Part shown: one piece after another, positions 38,938-51,650 of the stretch | Layout: every line of letters starts with the position of its first letter | Position numbering within the stretch: the first letter of the stretch is position 1 | Assembly: GCF_036324505.1 (NCBI RefSeq) | Contig: NC_086368.1 | Coordinates: 11,564,921-11,628,920 of the forward strand | Origin: Eleginops maclovinus | Taxonomy: Eukaryota > Chordata > Actinopteri > Perciformes > Eleginopidae | Reading direction: 5' to 3' | Length of the DNA: 64,000 bases | Notes under the pieces: generated by a model | The model's input: only the letters and a program-made list of their open reading frames with translations | What the model was told of the DNA's origin: nothing | Database searches by the model: none | Program-made: the position numbers and the translations under genes

Positions 38938-39210
38938 GTGCCAGACAGGCTTACACAACAATCAGGAAAAGATCTTTGAGGACCAAAACCTCCATGTCCA
39001 GAATAGAAGTCCTGGTCTATAGACATATTGTCCTCCCCACATTGCTGTATGAAGCCAAATCATGGACCAAATACAGCAGAGCATCAAAAACCCTTACATA
39101 AGATTCTGAGGATTAGTTTAGAAGAAAGACACACAAACATTAGTGCATTCTAGGAAATTGAAACTTCACTGTGCGAAACAAAGAAGCGGCACTGCAAGGA
39201 CACAGAGCCT
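38938..39210 (+). mobile_element. RTE-like LINE reverse-transcriptase fragment
   Basis: One reading frame gives CARQAYTTIRKRSLRTKTSM, then IEVLVYRHIVLPTLLYEAKS, then WTKYSRASKTL and a stop. After a 1-2 base shift it gives KILRISLEERHTNISAF and EIETSL. The pattern 'LRTK..vYr.iVLPtLLYgaetWT.y.r..k.L...cLRkIL.IsweeR.tN..vl' is the C-terminal end of RTE-clade reverse transcriptases. Internal stops and frame breaks show a dead fragment. It overlaps only the last part of the piece at 15,873-16,125, so the two are probably separate insertions. Confidence 0.75.
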
Positions 39211-40240
39211 AAAAACAAACATGGGGGTTTTAAAACACTTAAAATAAAACATTAAAGAGGGAAAGATTATTCCTCCATAATTATGTTCTCCTTACATCAC
39301 TTTCACACCACATTCATGCAATTACGGTGACCAAAACAATTAATCTAATTAGCAGATACATATAACATCCATAGAACAATTAGAAGATTTAGGGAAAATT
39401 CATTTCAAAAACACAAATAGACCTGTCTGCAGCCAGCATTCATTTCCCCTTAGACTTGATTAATATTGAGTGAGCAAAAACTTAATTTTGGAAGATTTTG
39501 CCATTTCACATTTTTTGACTTTGTGTCAGTCTTCCAGGGCTTTCCTTCCAATATTCAAGACTTTGTTCAGTTTATGTTTGTACAACTCCCCTTTTCATCC
39601 CCTTGCTGACTTACTGAAGATAATGATTTGCCTCCTTGAAATGCTATGGGTCTCACGTAAACAGAAGAGTTAAATCTGATTTAAAAAACACTGAAAGGTT
39701 ACTTAATCTCCTCCCCCTCCAGAACGTCAAAAGGGCATGTGCATACAGTACTGTCTTTATTACACTCCAGCTGCCTAACATGTTTTTACCCTTCACGGCT
39801 CTCAGACCCTGAGCAGGAGAGCCTTTTAAGTGCTTCCCCGTCAAGTTGAATGCCTATGCTGTGTTTATCCCTAAAACACTCCCCTTCAACCCACAATCAT
39901 ACTGTAGATGGTTTCTCAGTGCACATGCTTCCAGAAATACAGCAGCAAAAAGTTTCATATTGGAGGTCACATGAGGCGAGTGTTGAATATTTTTGTAATG
40001 AAAGACAAATACATTGTTCATGCAGAAACAAACAAGAAAGCTTAAAAGCTGGTTAACAATCAGATTTGTTTTCCTTTATAATTAGGAAACACCTGGCATT
40101 GCAGATTCATGCCCATGAACGTTCAACAAAAATAGTTGTTGTGCTGCTAGTTGATGTTCTTTTTTAGAGTTCAGCAGTTAGTGAGTATCTAGAGGGTAGA
40201 TTTACAACTCTTGCCTTTGATTTAGTGTTTGAGTTATTTT

Positions 40241-40275
40241 CACACACACACACACGCACGCACACGCGCACGCGC
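40241..40275. repeat. (CA)n / CACG mixed simple repeat
   Basis: CACACACACACACACGCACG, then CACACGCGCACGCGC. The alternating purine-pyrimidine tract ends in CG steps. Confidence 0.9.
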
Positions 40276-41898
40276 TCCACTGGTTCCCCCAGCTCAAATA
40301 TTTAGACTGAGTCTCAAACTATTTCCTTTGAGTTGAAGTAATTGGGTGGAGTTTGAATTGGAATTTCACAGGCAGAAGATTGCTGCGCAGTGTAGTGCAG
40401 CCAAAGGAAGGAATGTATGCACTTTCAAATGTGTAGTGTGTAATGACATACGTACCATAAGTGTCCAGCTGTATTAGTATTCTACGGAGACATATGAAGG
40501 TGTCGACACATATTTAAAGTCACCTCATCCTCTCTTCTCTGCTGCTCACTTGCTCTCCCCTTTCTATGCACAAGTCCTGAATGTGCCCTGTGGACAGTTG
40601 TTAATGAGGAACTATGAGTCTTATTAAACATTATTAATGACCGCAAGGCACCTGCCTAGATGTCAAAATGAGTTGGGCTAAGCCAAAGATCAACATGGAG
40701 AATCTCTAATCCATGGTGTGGAGAAAAGAAAGTCCCCTATGCTGGACCCTCTCATCTTCCAGCTAAGGTTTGTAGTGAAACAGGCAATGTTCATGTCATA
40801 TGAAATATTTGAGATAGCAGACTAGCTGTTTTGAAGTATACCTTGCCAGATTTGAAATCACTAATGCACAGATTGAGAGCAAAACATAGATTGTGTGTGT
40901 CACAGCAGAATATATATATTTTAAGCAACTTTGGATTTAATAGAGTCTTATTCATCCAATTCAATGCAGAGAATAGACATGGACAGCCCTTTGAGCAAAG
41001 CCCCAAGCAGATAAAGGTAACACGGGTTGTAAAGCACACAAATCATTGAGGTTTGCTCGAGGAAGAGCTTGTCCATGTGTCACTCGTGTTTTTAGGCTTT
41101 TCCTGAAGCACCCCTGGTGCATATGCTCCACAATCTTCATCCCTACAGTCCTTAGCTGCCAAACACTTCATCTACTTCTGACCAGTTTGTTTTTCAGTAG
41201 AAGTGTGTCTGTTCTTAGATGTTCTTGCATCCAGTGTGCCACTGAATGTAGCTGACATCACACAATCTAATCTCACCAGACTCCTACTGTACTATTACAG
41301 CTTTTCTTCCATTTCCCCTTGGTCCCCTGTGTCAGATGATGTACGTCCAACGTCTGGTTATAAACTATGACCTATTAGTAGTGATAAATGGTCACAATGT
41401 ACTCTGCCCTCCCCAACAGATTGCTCCATCTGATCCATGATGTTTGTGTTATTTCAGCCTGTGTGTGCGGCCCAGAAAATATTTCATGCAGACACAAAAA
41501 AGAGAATGCAGTTTTGTGTAAAGAGGCAATTTACACATTTAAGGAAAAAACCACCAGATACTGTTTATCACAGGTGTCTGGTCAGAGGGATGAACTCCCT
41601 TTGGTCCAATTGGGTAACATTAGTGATTGACAAATAAATGGTAACAAGTAAAACATACCTTGGTTGAGATTTTAATTAATAAAAAAAAAACTAAAAACTC
41701 AAATGAGACATACAGTTTGACAAAAATAAGAACCACTACCACCAGATTTGCTTTTTGTCATGTTTAAGCAATTCTTGTAGTGAATTTTCCCTTCCATTGG
41801 TCCAGTACTACAGTATATACACCGCTAAAACGTATTTCTTCATTGATGAAATGTTATGTCATGGCAGTAGTATTGCTCCGGACCACAGGCAAAGGATC

Positions 41899-41923
41899 TG
41901 GCATGCCTAGAACAGGCATGTTT
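41899..41923. promoter_or_regulatory. p53-family-like double half-site
   Basis: TGGCATGCCT and AGGCATGTTT are two 10-mers fitting RRRCWWGYYY (one mismatch in the first), separated by 5 bp. This is a match to a short, degenerate motif and may be chance. Confidence 0.25.
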
Positions 41924-43049
41924 AGCACAGGCACTGCACTAGTTTCATAAAAAACAGACCTTTAAAATCTTTCTTTTTTTTGGGGGCATACAATGCAGCC
42001 AGTGTACTGATGTGAGATTTCCAATTTATGTTCCTTGTCTGAGACACCCAGCATAAACCTACAATAAAAGATACCATTGCCATTTTCCAACCTACTCAAA
42101 ATCATTGCCTGAACAGCATTCTTCTTGTCTTAAGCAACATTTATCATGTATCTCCTGTTACACTTTAAAGTTGACAGCAGACTGACTCTATAATTGTCTT
42201 GATGTAGATGACAAGAGGAGGATCTTGTGAGATCTTTGTAACTGCAACAGCCAAGGTGCCATATCTCCTGCATATATGCTAATTCTGTCACTTGACACTA
42301 CGAATCATCTGAATGTCTTCCATGTTATCAAAAGAGGCCTGAATACATAAATACCTAATAACATGCAACAGTCTGGGTTTCTTTCAGAGCATAAGCCCTG
42401 TATTGTGTGCTGGTTATTCTGAACAGATAAATAAGCCATTGTAAGTATTAGATGTAATGAGTAAAACCCAGATTTTTCTACAACCTTAGGCCGTGCATGG
42501 AATTATTCCTGCTGTCAGGTTGAAAGCTATTGAAGTATATTCTGAGGTTTCATGTAAGTAAGATGGACACAGTTGGATTTCTAAAGGCATTCTGATCAAA
42601 AAGAGTTTTGTTATAAAAAAAAGACCATTTTCAGACTCAACAGAGGAGTACCCTCTGCTTTAAATGCCAGATGGTCAAGAACATTGTCCCTGTCTAATGT
42701 CCCTGCATGTGGGAGATTTGTGCCAGGTCTATAGATCTCAGCAGGAGTGGAGAGAACATGACATGCCCAGACGAACAAAATACAAGCAGTCATGTGGGGC
42801 TATTCCCTCCAGAGAAAGGTTTTCTGATGGCCAGGATTATTTTTTAGACCCTGATAATGTTTAAGCTTACCCTGCCAGGGTATAACTCTGAAATTAGCAT
42901 CCTGATTGGACTGCAGTTTCCTTCAAATATATACAGAACACACCTGAAAGAAACTGCATTCCATTCGAAAAGGCGCACAAAGTTCTCAAGATCGTTTTAG
43001 AATTTAAAGAACTCTTACTTGACATGGAAAGATTACAATGTGACATAAG

Positions 43050-43230
43050 AAGAATATACTCTTAATCGTCCCACAGAGGGGACATTTACATTCTGCATTT
43101 GACCCATCCTAATGTTAGGAGCAGTGCCATTATTTGAAATGGGAGTTGAACCAGTGACCTTCCATTTCCAAGGCAAAGTCCGTATGGACTTCCCCACCAC
43201 TGCCCTTCCTATGGACTTGGCCACCAGACG
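43050..43230. repeat. Dispersed teleost repeat (GACCCATCCTA...GTTGAACC type)
   Basis: The order CACAGAGGGGACATTTACAT, CTGCATTTGACCCATCCTAA, TTAGGAGCAGTGCC, GGGAGTTGAACCAGTGACCT and CCCCACCACTGCCC corresponds to a well-known fish repeat with 'gcatttgacccatcctagtactaggagcagtg ... ttcgaaccggcgacctt ... ccaccactgcccc'. It has a tRNA-like B-box trace (GAGTTGAACC). The family name is not certain. Confidence 0.65.
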
Positions 43231-44325
43231 TGACTTTGATAAAGCAGAGTACATTACAGGGACAAGAACACATTTTTAAGGAAACACTTTATATATGCAA
43301 TACATATAAAAGTTATCACAGCCAGAACCCACAGTAACCCTTTCTCGTAGAACCTATTTTCATGTCATTAATTTGTTAATAACTGCATTTTTGGAGAAAC
43401 TACTGCACGATAGATCAAGTTTTCTATATAATTGTTAAATCTAGGAGAGAAGATTCCGCTTATTTTACCATAGAAATTGCAGTGAACCAATCCTCTTCAC
43501 TGTGACACACCAATCAAAGCAAATCCCCAGCTGAAGTACTTATAAATGATTTTGACCTTACATAGTGTTGTGAAAATGCACGAGATGAGCTGAGGTCATC
43601 TAAATGCAACCCAAGCCAACATCAAGCCCCAGACCCACTTGACCCTTTACGAGAGATTAAAGAACCACTCTCAGTGACCCAACTTTACCTCTGCTACTGT
43701 GAGCACAAGCACAATCGATACCTGTGATACATTGCTGACAGTGTTCATGTGTGAAGGTTGCATCACAGGGTTTCAACGTCGAATAAAAGCAAGACAGGGG
43801 TTTGTGCTAAGCATCTGATGTCATGACAACCTTGGGGGACATTTTGACAGGCACATGGACTATGATACATCTTTGACCTTTCTGTTCCTCAGATAAAAAT
43901 GAATTAACGCTGCGTCCTACACAGACATGATGAAAAGAAACGGCACAAGACAAAGCGCTTGTCTCATGTCTAAAACTTTATTTAGTTATGTTAGATTGCT
44001 AATCTAATCAAAGTGAAAAACTTGTCAAGATTATTTTGCAGAATGTTCCTTCTAAATAACTCATGGATCAATTTTACAAAATTGAAATTACAGCTCAATA
44101 AAAAAACATTTAGGTCTACCTAAATGAATGCAATTTTAAACTCATTGCAGAAAGTATCTGACTTGCTTTGCCCTTAGTAATTTGTAACACAAATACTGGT
44201 CATGTTTGGATGTAACTTCACAAATATGCAATAAAAACATATAAAAATGTAACCAATTATCCATTAAAATACTTTACAAAGATTTGTATTTAAATACAAT
44301 ATTGGGGAACAAGTTGTCCAGTATT
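43231..44325. other. Gene-free AT-rich DNA
   Basis: No exon or named repeat. Confidence 0.55.
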
Positions 44326-44354
44326 GGGTTAGGGTTAGAGTTAGCCCTAACCCT
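44326..44354. repeat. Telomere-like inverted motif
   Basis: GGGTTAGGGTTAG, then AGTTAG, then CCCTAACCCT: two TTAGGG-type units facing CCCTAA units across a few bases. It can fold as a hairpin. Confidence 0.7.
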
Positions 44355-45602
44355 GTGCTTGCTCCATGTATGTTCCTATTACAGAGCCCACATCACTTGT
44401 ATCAAGTCAGCACTACGAACTGATTAATGGAGGATTTAAGACAATTAATCAGATGACAATAAATCAGTCATTGATGTTTTTGTTTCATTGTATACATTTA
44501 TAATGAAATGTTCTTTCGTAATCTTTAAAAATTGGCCTGAATTTCACACCCTCTCTTTTTACTAACGCATTCAAAAATAAGATGCACACAATAAACACAA
44601 ATGGCAATTTAAATCAACCCAATGGATGAATTGGTGATCTAAAAGTTATGTTTTTGGCTTGTAGCAGTGACTTCTCAACCTCCTTGAAGACAACAATACT
44701 CAGCCTCATAACTTTTAAAATAACTGAAAACGGTATTTGGTATTTGAACTAAACTTTTACAAAATAAATAGTCGAGATTGACCTTTTTAGGCAGCTTCAG
44801 AGGTGTTAGGCCTTTCTTAACCCTTTAGGACTTGTGGTACTGGACATTATTGGTGTTAATGCAGAACAGAAATACAAAATGACATACTCCCTAACATATG
44901 TTATCTTACTGTTTAAGTTCCAAGCAATATAGATAAGATATATAGAGATATAGATGAATATGTTATACATCTTTGTTTTATATCTAATAATCTCATTGTA
45001 ATTATTTGTTTGTGATAAAATAATAATGCATGTAAAAAGCCATTATAATAAAGACTTTGGTTGCATATGTCACTGTCATACTGTTATCTCTACATTATTT
45101 TTAATTTTCCATGCACTCTTCTCATGCACTATGCCCTTGCATTTCTCTCCACTCACGGTCCTCCCGTATGGACTCCTAAACCTTCTGAGCAGAGAATCGT
45201 TTTCTCATTGTGCTTGTGGAGGTTTGCAGTTTAAGTATTATATAGATTTATTTATCTGTTTTTACTCGTTTCCGATGTGCAGGTGTGAGGGGTTCAGTGC
45301 AAGAAATTGTGAAGTGTTTAAAATGTTATGGAATATTTTTCTGCAGGTCCCCACACTACAGAGGGTAAAGAGGACGGGAAAGCAGCAGCAGATGGTTTCT
45401 CAATGCTTGAATTGGAACAATGTAGCAGGTGTACATGTGTGACTGACTGAGTTTGTGTGTATGTTGAAGTGTGTCTGTGTCTCAGTGTTGTATGCAGGTC
45501 AAACTGACCCGGATATTATATGAAGAACATAAATGTGAAGGGAGATTTTAGGATGTGTATTAAAGTAGTATTATTGTTGTACTCGTACATGATAATATGC
45601 AA
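44355..45602. other. AT-rich DNA, possible decayed DNA transposon
   Basis: CAGGTCAAACTGACCCGG at 45,496-45,513 resembles 'gggtcaa.ttgaccc' terminal or subterminal palindromes of piggyBac-like fish repeats. TTAACCCTTTAGGAC lies at about 44,818. No transposase is recognised, and a 138-codon frame (45,026-45,442 plus) has no known motif. The transposon reading is weak. Confidence 0.3.
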
Positions 45603-45650
45603 AGGCCATGGAGTTTCAGGTTGAAATAATATCCTGAAACTCTGTGGCCT
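45603..45650. repeat. Hairpin-forming 18-bp inverted repeat
   Basis: AGGCCATGGAGTTTCAGG (45,603-45,620) and CCTGAAACTCTGTGGCCT (45,633-45,650) are inverted complements at 16 of 18 positions, with a 12-nt AT-rich loop. Transcribed from one strand, at least part of the mismatch becomes wobble pairing. It is shorter than a typical pre-miRNA. Confidence 0.7.
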
Positions 45651-48600
45651 GGAGAACTTTGTCAATAGCAGCCACAGTACATTCAGTAACACTGTTAAAG
45701 GATTCAATCATAACATACAACATTTAAATCATTCAAAATATTGTGTTGGCTGTTTTTAATCAGACATTAAATGAAAATAATGAAACTCAATATACTGCTG
45801 AAGGTTTGGTAAATGTTGTTAATGTAATAAATCAATAGTTTATTACATTTATTTTTAAGCATTCTTAAATATTATTACATTTAAAAAATGAATACAGATG
45901 GAAAGATATAAAGATGGAAACAAAATAAACATTACTAGTTCAGTTGTTTAAAATAGGGCGAAAGGTTTAGCCCAAGGGGGATCTGGCTGTTAATATTTTT
46001 GGACACCACAACCTTCAACAAATGTCAAACTATATGTGCTTTTGGCAGTGAAATTGTGCATTAAAATATACAAGTGCCAAGTCAAGATTTATTTGTATTT
46101 TCCCTCAGACTACATCAAATAGAACCATACAATGTTGAGAACTAAAATAAAGGAGATTAACTGAATTACTCGTTTGTAAACTCCACAAATTATAGAAAAT
46201 AATGTAAAATTTTACTTCATATACGTTGCTGCTGTCACATGGTGAGCAATAGAGCAGGCAACATGTTATGCATGCAGTGTTTTTTTATATAGCCTAATGC
46301 CCAAAACCAGATCAAAAGTGCAAAAAGTGAAACAAATCTCTCTATTTATTCAACTGTAACCAACCTTCCACTGGATACAAACATACTATGCACAAGTGTT
46401 TTACCTCTTACATAGTACTATTTATGCCAACACAAATACATCCATGTTAAACCTTAACGAAGCTGACACCTCATTTCATAAAATTTAGTTTAGATTTGAA
46501 ACCATTGGAGTACACCCAGCCCTGTTACGCATCTTTGGGAATAAGAATCATTTAAGAACTTCAGTTGACTATACCTGATATGTATTCATAAGCCTTGATA
46601 ATATGAATGTGTATTCAGTGAGGCTAAACAGGCTTTGAAAAAGATCAATCAGACCAGTTAGGATTAGATTAGGAGACTATATTGATCTCTGTGTTGGACA
46701 GTATCAATACAGCAAACATAGAGTCTGTCTAATTGCACCCTACTTTGTCAATTAAATGTAGAGCAGTGACAACATTGAAGGGAAATGCAGATTCCTTTAA
46801 TATAATTATCCCGACACAGACATGAATGAACTTAAATATGTAGAGGACAAAATCCCCTTACATGAGGAACATAAAAATAGTGCTGTTATTGCCTGATCCA
46901 GCGTGATAAATGATGGATATTTCCTTTTTTTTCTAACAAAAGAAGGCTTTTTATATTTTAATGACCAGTATCAGATTTGATTTATTTTCTTTTAGAATCC
47001 AATTTAGCAGTCACAAGGCATCTCTTCCAAATTGATACAAGATGAATGCAAAAGGTTTTTCAGTCATAGGCCAAATGATGGGATGTAACACAACAGAATG
47101 TATCACTGCTCACAATAAAGTAGCCTAGCCATTACTTTTGAAGGGATTACAGAGGGATAATTTTGGAAAATACTTTGCAGCAAGTACTACTGATGTGGAA
47201 TATTTTTACAAACTCTTTATAAAGAGGAACCAACAGATGTGCTGGTATTAGATCAGCTAACTTGAAGGAAAAGTATCCCTAATACATTATGCTGCATGTA
47301 CTGTACATGTATTCTGAAAAACTTCAACTGGGCGAGAAATGCTGCAAGGATTGGTACAACACCTACAAATCTAAAGACATGGTAGTTCATGCAGACAGTG
47401 CTGGCAGGCCCCCCGCCAGCTGGGGACATTTGGGCATAAAATCACTGCACAATCTGAATATGCGAGTGTGAATTTGCTCAATAGCTGCATCACATCACAT
47501 CACTGTGGAATGTGTTCTCTCATAGAGTTCAGTTTTACACTTGCGTCACTCAGAAACTATTGTGTTAAAAATCAGCCGTACAGCAAAGCCAGCCCTTTTT
47601 CACATGCTTTTTTAAAATGTATTTCTCACCTGCCTGCAAATCTCTGGTGTTAGCTCTCCAGCACACCACTCTAGAAGTACTCTGCAGACCACCCATGATT
47701 CACAGAGCATCTAGTGTGTTGCACTCACTGTAAATGCATGCCTCTTCACGAAGAATAGCCTATTGTGACAAACCCTGCCTGTACTCTCTGATTTTATGTG
47801 TTTGTCCAATTCAAGTTAATACAAGGAAGACTGGCCTACCCTTTATTCCTTACTATATACGTTTTATCCAACAGCAGAGGAGTCATCTAAGTGCTTCACG
47901 GAACATGACACAGAGTTGAATATTAGGTTAGAAAAAACTAACAGTTAAACAAGAAATGGGACACCACATCTTTCTGAAGCTATTTTACAGTATAGTGTAT
48001 CTGTGGTTCTGGGGCAACTACAGCCCTTTGGTGGCCTATTAAGTGCAACAATACCAATGACCTTTTAGAGTAAATGCCCATAAGATTCATGCTGGAAGAA
48101 ATTATTATGGAAATTAAATTAAATTACAGTTGTTCATGCTTTCCTGCCAGATCCTACAATAAACACATTAAGGCTCACTATTATTTTACTCACTCACATT
48201 CTAAATTTTCCTACATGTTTTAAAATCCCCCTAATAAGAACTGTTGCCCCCAGTAATACAAAGTGAAGTGAGAAATGAAGAAGAAATGCAAATAAATTGC
48301 TGATCATGTTCCACCATCGCTAAAAGTAATTAAAAGACAACACACGGTTCACATTTAGTGGATATGAGCAGCAAATGCTATTTTCAAAGTCTGATTTTCT
48401 CCTGAGTTTGAACATTTGCATATTAATATTATAATATACTATTTTATTTACTTCCCACAATTCTATTTGAAGAATAGAAAAATTTGACACGATGAGCTGT
48501 ACGTATAATGAATAAACTTGGAGTATGCAAACAAAGCACTTGGATATTCAAGGAAATAAAAGTAAAATCAAAGAACACATCTCGACATGGTTCGCTGTAG

Positions 48601-49039
48601 TGAAGTAGAGTACATGAGGCCATCATGAATGCTTTATTTGGACCTGATATATAGCTTGGTTTTTTTAAAGAGTCCCTTAAAAGGCATGTATTGTGGTACA
48701 AGAGCAGTGTATCTAACCTCTTTACTACACAAGATGTCAGTGCACTGACCTTCCTGGTGGCAGGGAATACAGTGGTGAAGGAAAGTGAGCATTAAGCGAT
48801 TATGTCATTGGGCAGAAGAGGTGGGCAGTGTGAATGTGTGTGTTGATTTGACGATAACATCTGCTGGATAGCAACTGGAAGTTTTTAAGGTGCTATCTGC
48901 ACCTCTAGAAGAAACGGATGAGGTTGCATTGCTTTAACCTAGACACAACCTCGGTTTACTTTTTACAGTACAGCCCTTTCAGTAACATCAAACACCTTGC
49001 CAACCCATAGGGAAGCTATTAGCAGGGGAAACAACAGCA
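45651..49039. other. Gene-free AT-rich DNA
   Basis: No supported gene. A short retroposon-tail-like string (AAGTCAAGATTTATTTGTAT, near 46,079) is too small to classify. A GC-rich dyad GCTGGC...GCCAGC occurs near 47,400-47,420. Confidence 0.55.
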
Positions 49040-49510
49040 CCTAATTATTTATCATGTCAATTATCCTCAACAGTGAGTGTGTGTGTTTTCATTAGAACAC
49101 AGGTCAGATAGACATTGAAACGAAAACTGCAGACAGTAGAAAAAGGTGTAGAAACGGCTTTTAAAAGGATACAAAAAAGGAGACTGAGCGCCAATGAGGC
49201 CACGCAGTTATCTAACGCGAAACCATTGGTCTTTTATCTAGGTCTCAATTATTCAACAAGAAAGCAGCCTCCCCCTCTTAGGAGAGAGTGGATATTGGAC
49301 TCTATATTACCTTTCGACAGGGGAATAGCAGGGCTGCAGTACATTCCACCTGAGAGGCTGTTCTGGGACCAGGCGCCGACTGTGCCCGTAATGACATCAT
49401 CCATTTCTTGGGGCCTCCTGAAACACGATTATGGTGATTTACAATTTATTCACATCTGTTGTGTTGAATTTCTTTGTACTCCGTTCAGCTGTTCAGAGCC
49501 CTGTGATCTA
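49040..49510. promoter_or_regulatory. Possible conserved non-coding element
   Basis: Contains CCTAATTATTTATC, CAATTATCC and CTCAATTATTCAAC, together with more complex CpG-bearing DNA. A 140-codon frame (49,115-49,537 plus) crosses it but shows no recognisable motif. Without clear splice sites, a regulatory reading seems likelier than a coding one, but neither is shown. Confidence 0.25.
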
Positions 49511-50039
49511 CTTCTGGGCCAGTGGCACTGCAAATAGCCATCAGTGGTTTTGAAAATCCCATATTAAAATTGAATGTTCATTTAATCATATGAACCACCT
49601 TTGTTGACCTCCAACATCTGTACTGTACACATATGTACTCTGTATTTGATAAATATTATTGCGATATTATTGAAGCACACATCACATCTGTCATTGTAAA
49701 GTAGCTGCATTACAGTAAAGCAGTTATTATGAACTACAAAAATTCAATTAAATATATTGAGTGGGACAGATGCCAAGTGTATGATCCTTACATGAATCAA
49801 CCGCTCACACTCTGCAATATGATTAAAGTGGAACACTTTGCAGCTGAGTGTAAAATAATTATATTGACAGTCACATGTGAGCGAGATGGACAAAGTACAA
49901 TTTGGAATATGTATGGACTACATTCTCTGATTTAGTATTGTCTGGAGAGATCAATTATCAAAGAACAGATGGTGCATGTGTTCACTCTGAGAGACTTGGC
50001 CAATTATAAACTGTTGACCCAAGTCCAAAACAAGGGTGA
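49511..50039. other. AT-rich DNA, no gene seen
   Basis: No exon or named repeat. Confidence 0.5.
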
Positions 50040-50240
50040 TTCGACACCTTTTAGTTTAGTTTAAACAAACGGATGCGTTTGCCCAATTAGCTTTGTTAAT
50101 TTGAGCTGGTTTGAAGCCATCAATCAAACTCTAGGGCAGATTATACAACTGAGCCAAGACCTCCTGGAAGAGGTCTTTGGTCCTACTCCAAGTGTAGTGC
50201 GCTGGGGTTTATTTCTTTTATGAAAGCAAAACAGTGACAG
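50040..50240. promoter_or_regulatory. Possible enhancer-like block with forkhead and homeodomain cores
   Basis: Within 200 bp there are TTTAAACAAAC (forkhead-like), CCCAATTAGC, TTGTTAATTTG, CCATCAATCAAAC and an 8-bp inverted repeat AAGACCTC-N6-GAGGTCTT (50,156-50,177). Dense A/T-core sites in unique DNA are typical of developmental enhancers. This is inference only. Confidence 0.3.
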
Positions 50241-51398
50241 CAATTTTGCAAGTTAAGCACCAGATGAAAATATTTTGTCTATGAAGAAAGTAATCTTATA
50301 ACATCTGTGCAAGAAGCTTAAATTCATGCACATATTTGGCAACCATAATAAGAAATGCTTCTCGGTATTTGAGTACTGTTATATTGCCAGATGTATTATA
50401 CAGTAGAGAGCTCAATCGAAAGGAGGCAGGTGTCAGAAAAACATTTTTGACATACAGTAAGTATATACTATAAGAAGCCTCTTTTTTCTCCCTTTTCTAT
50501 TTCCCATAATTGTCCATAAAATCAAGTTGAGTTAAAGCACCAACAGATAATAATCTCATAAAATCACTTGTTTCTTGTGAGCTCTTTATCACACCATGCC
50601 AAACCACCATACCTTTCAGTAAATTATCAACTCTTGCTTACAGCTCTCGGTTGGTTTTTAAAAGACAATTCCTTTGGCCAGGACCAAATAAAAATCTCAG
50701 ATGTTAAATGTACCCCATTTACCTGGGAACAGTTTATCTTTAAATGTAGATATTTTTTGTCTAATTTAGTCTCCAAAAATAAATACAAGCAACCAAACCT
50801 TGCAGACATCAGGAGTTGAAATGTGAAAAAGAGGGTTTTACTTACACAGAGAAGTAGATAGTTTTTTACATAACATGAAACACAATTTCTGTTACACAAA
50901 ACTTCACTAAATCTGTGGGTGTCACATTAGCTTCGAAGAGCTAAACAAAAAAAACTGTACATGTGGACCTATATAAGATCCGATCAGACCACTGTAGTGA
51001 CAAAAGGGGTAAGCAGGAGACACACACTAACTAATTAACAATACAGAAAATATGGGACGATTTGTCTAAGTCATTCAAATATCTTAATGTTATATAAGAG
51101 AAGAACAAGAAGAACATTGATTTATGCTCAAATAATAAATAAAGTATGTTACCTAGATTCCCAGTCACCCCCCATGATTTGGTCGGGCATTGGTATAGTC
51201 TGACAGGCAACTTCCTGCATTTCACTTCTCTGCTTTAGGGGGTGAATTGTTTGCTCAGGCCAGACATGATGTTTCTCCAACAGTGGCAACAAGCAGTGAA
51301 CCCCTCATCACTTGCAAGTCAAAAGTCAAGGAAATTTGAGTGACTTAATGTGAATAAATCAGGTAAAAACTAGACAAACTCAAGCTTGTGAATGTATA
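50241..51398. other. Gene-free AT-rich DNA
   Basis: No exon or named repeat. Open frames are up to 90 codons without motifs. Confidence 0.55.
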
Positions 51399-51650
51399 CG
51401 TTACGTTTTCTCAGTTCAAAAGGAGGACCAAAATGCAGGACAGCAGGCAGTGAAATAATAATAGGTAAGCTTTGCTAACAAAACCTGGAAGCAGACTTCG
51501 GTAGTCCAAGTACATTACCACTAGTGCTAAACACTAGCAACAAATCTGGATAGCACAAGAAACACAGGCAGGAATACTGTCAAGGGACACCCATCACTGA
51601 CAACCTGAAACTGAAAAAGGTAAGCACACAAACTAAATATACAGGACTAA
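51399..51650 (-). mobile_element. Possible decayed LTR fragment
   Basis: Minus-strand reading ends CTGCCTGCTGTCCTGCATTT, then TGGTCCTCCTTTTGAACTGAG and AAAACGTAACG. This resembles the 3' (U5) end of fish gypsy LTRs, which often end '...cctgcatttgggtcc...cgtgaca'. The terminal dinucleotides and target duplication are not clear. Confidence 0.4.

Larger units (their letters stand above)
39211..43049. other. Gene-free DNA
   Basis: No supported gene. A CA/CG-rich short run lies at 40,241-40,275. A p53-like pair of half-sites lies at 41,899-41,923. Open frames are at most 82 codons. Confidence 0.55.

Noticed and set aside
45026..45442. 138-codon plus-strand frame near a GGTCAA/TTGACC-like motif
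   Set aside because: Considered as a piggyBac-like transposase relic, but no catalytic-domain pattern is visible.
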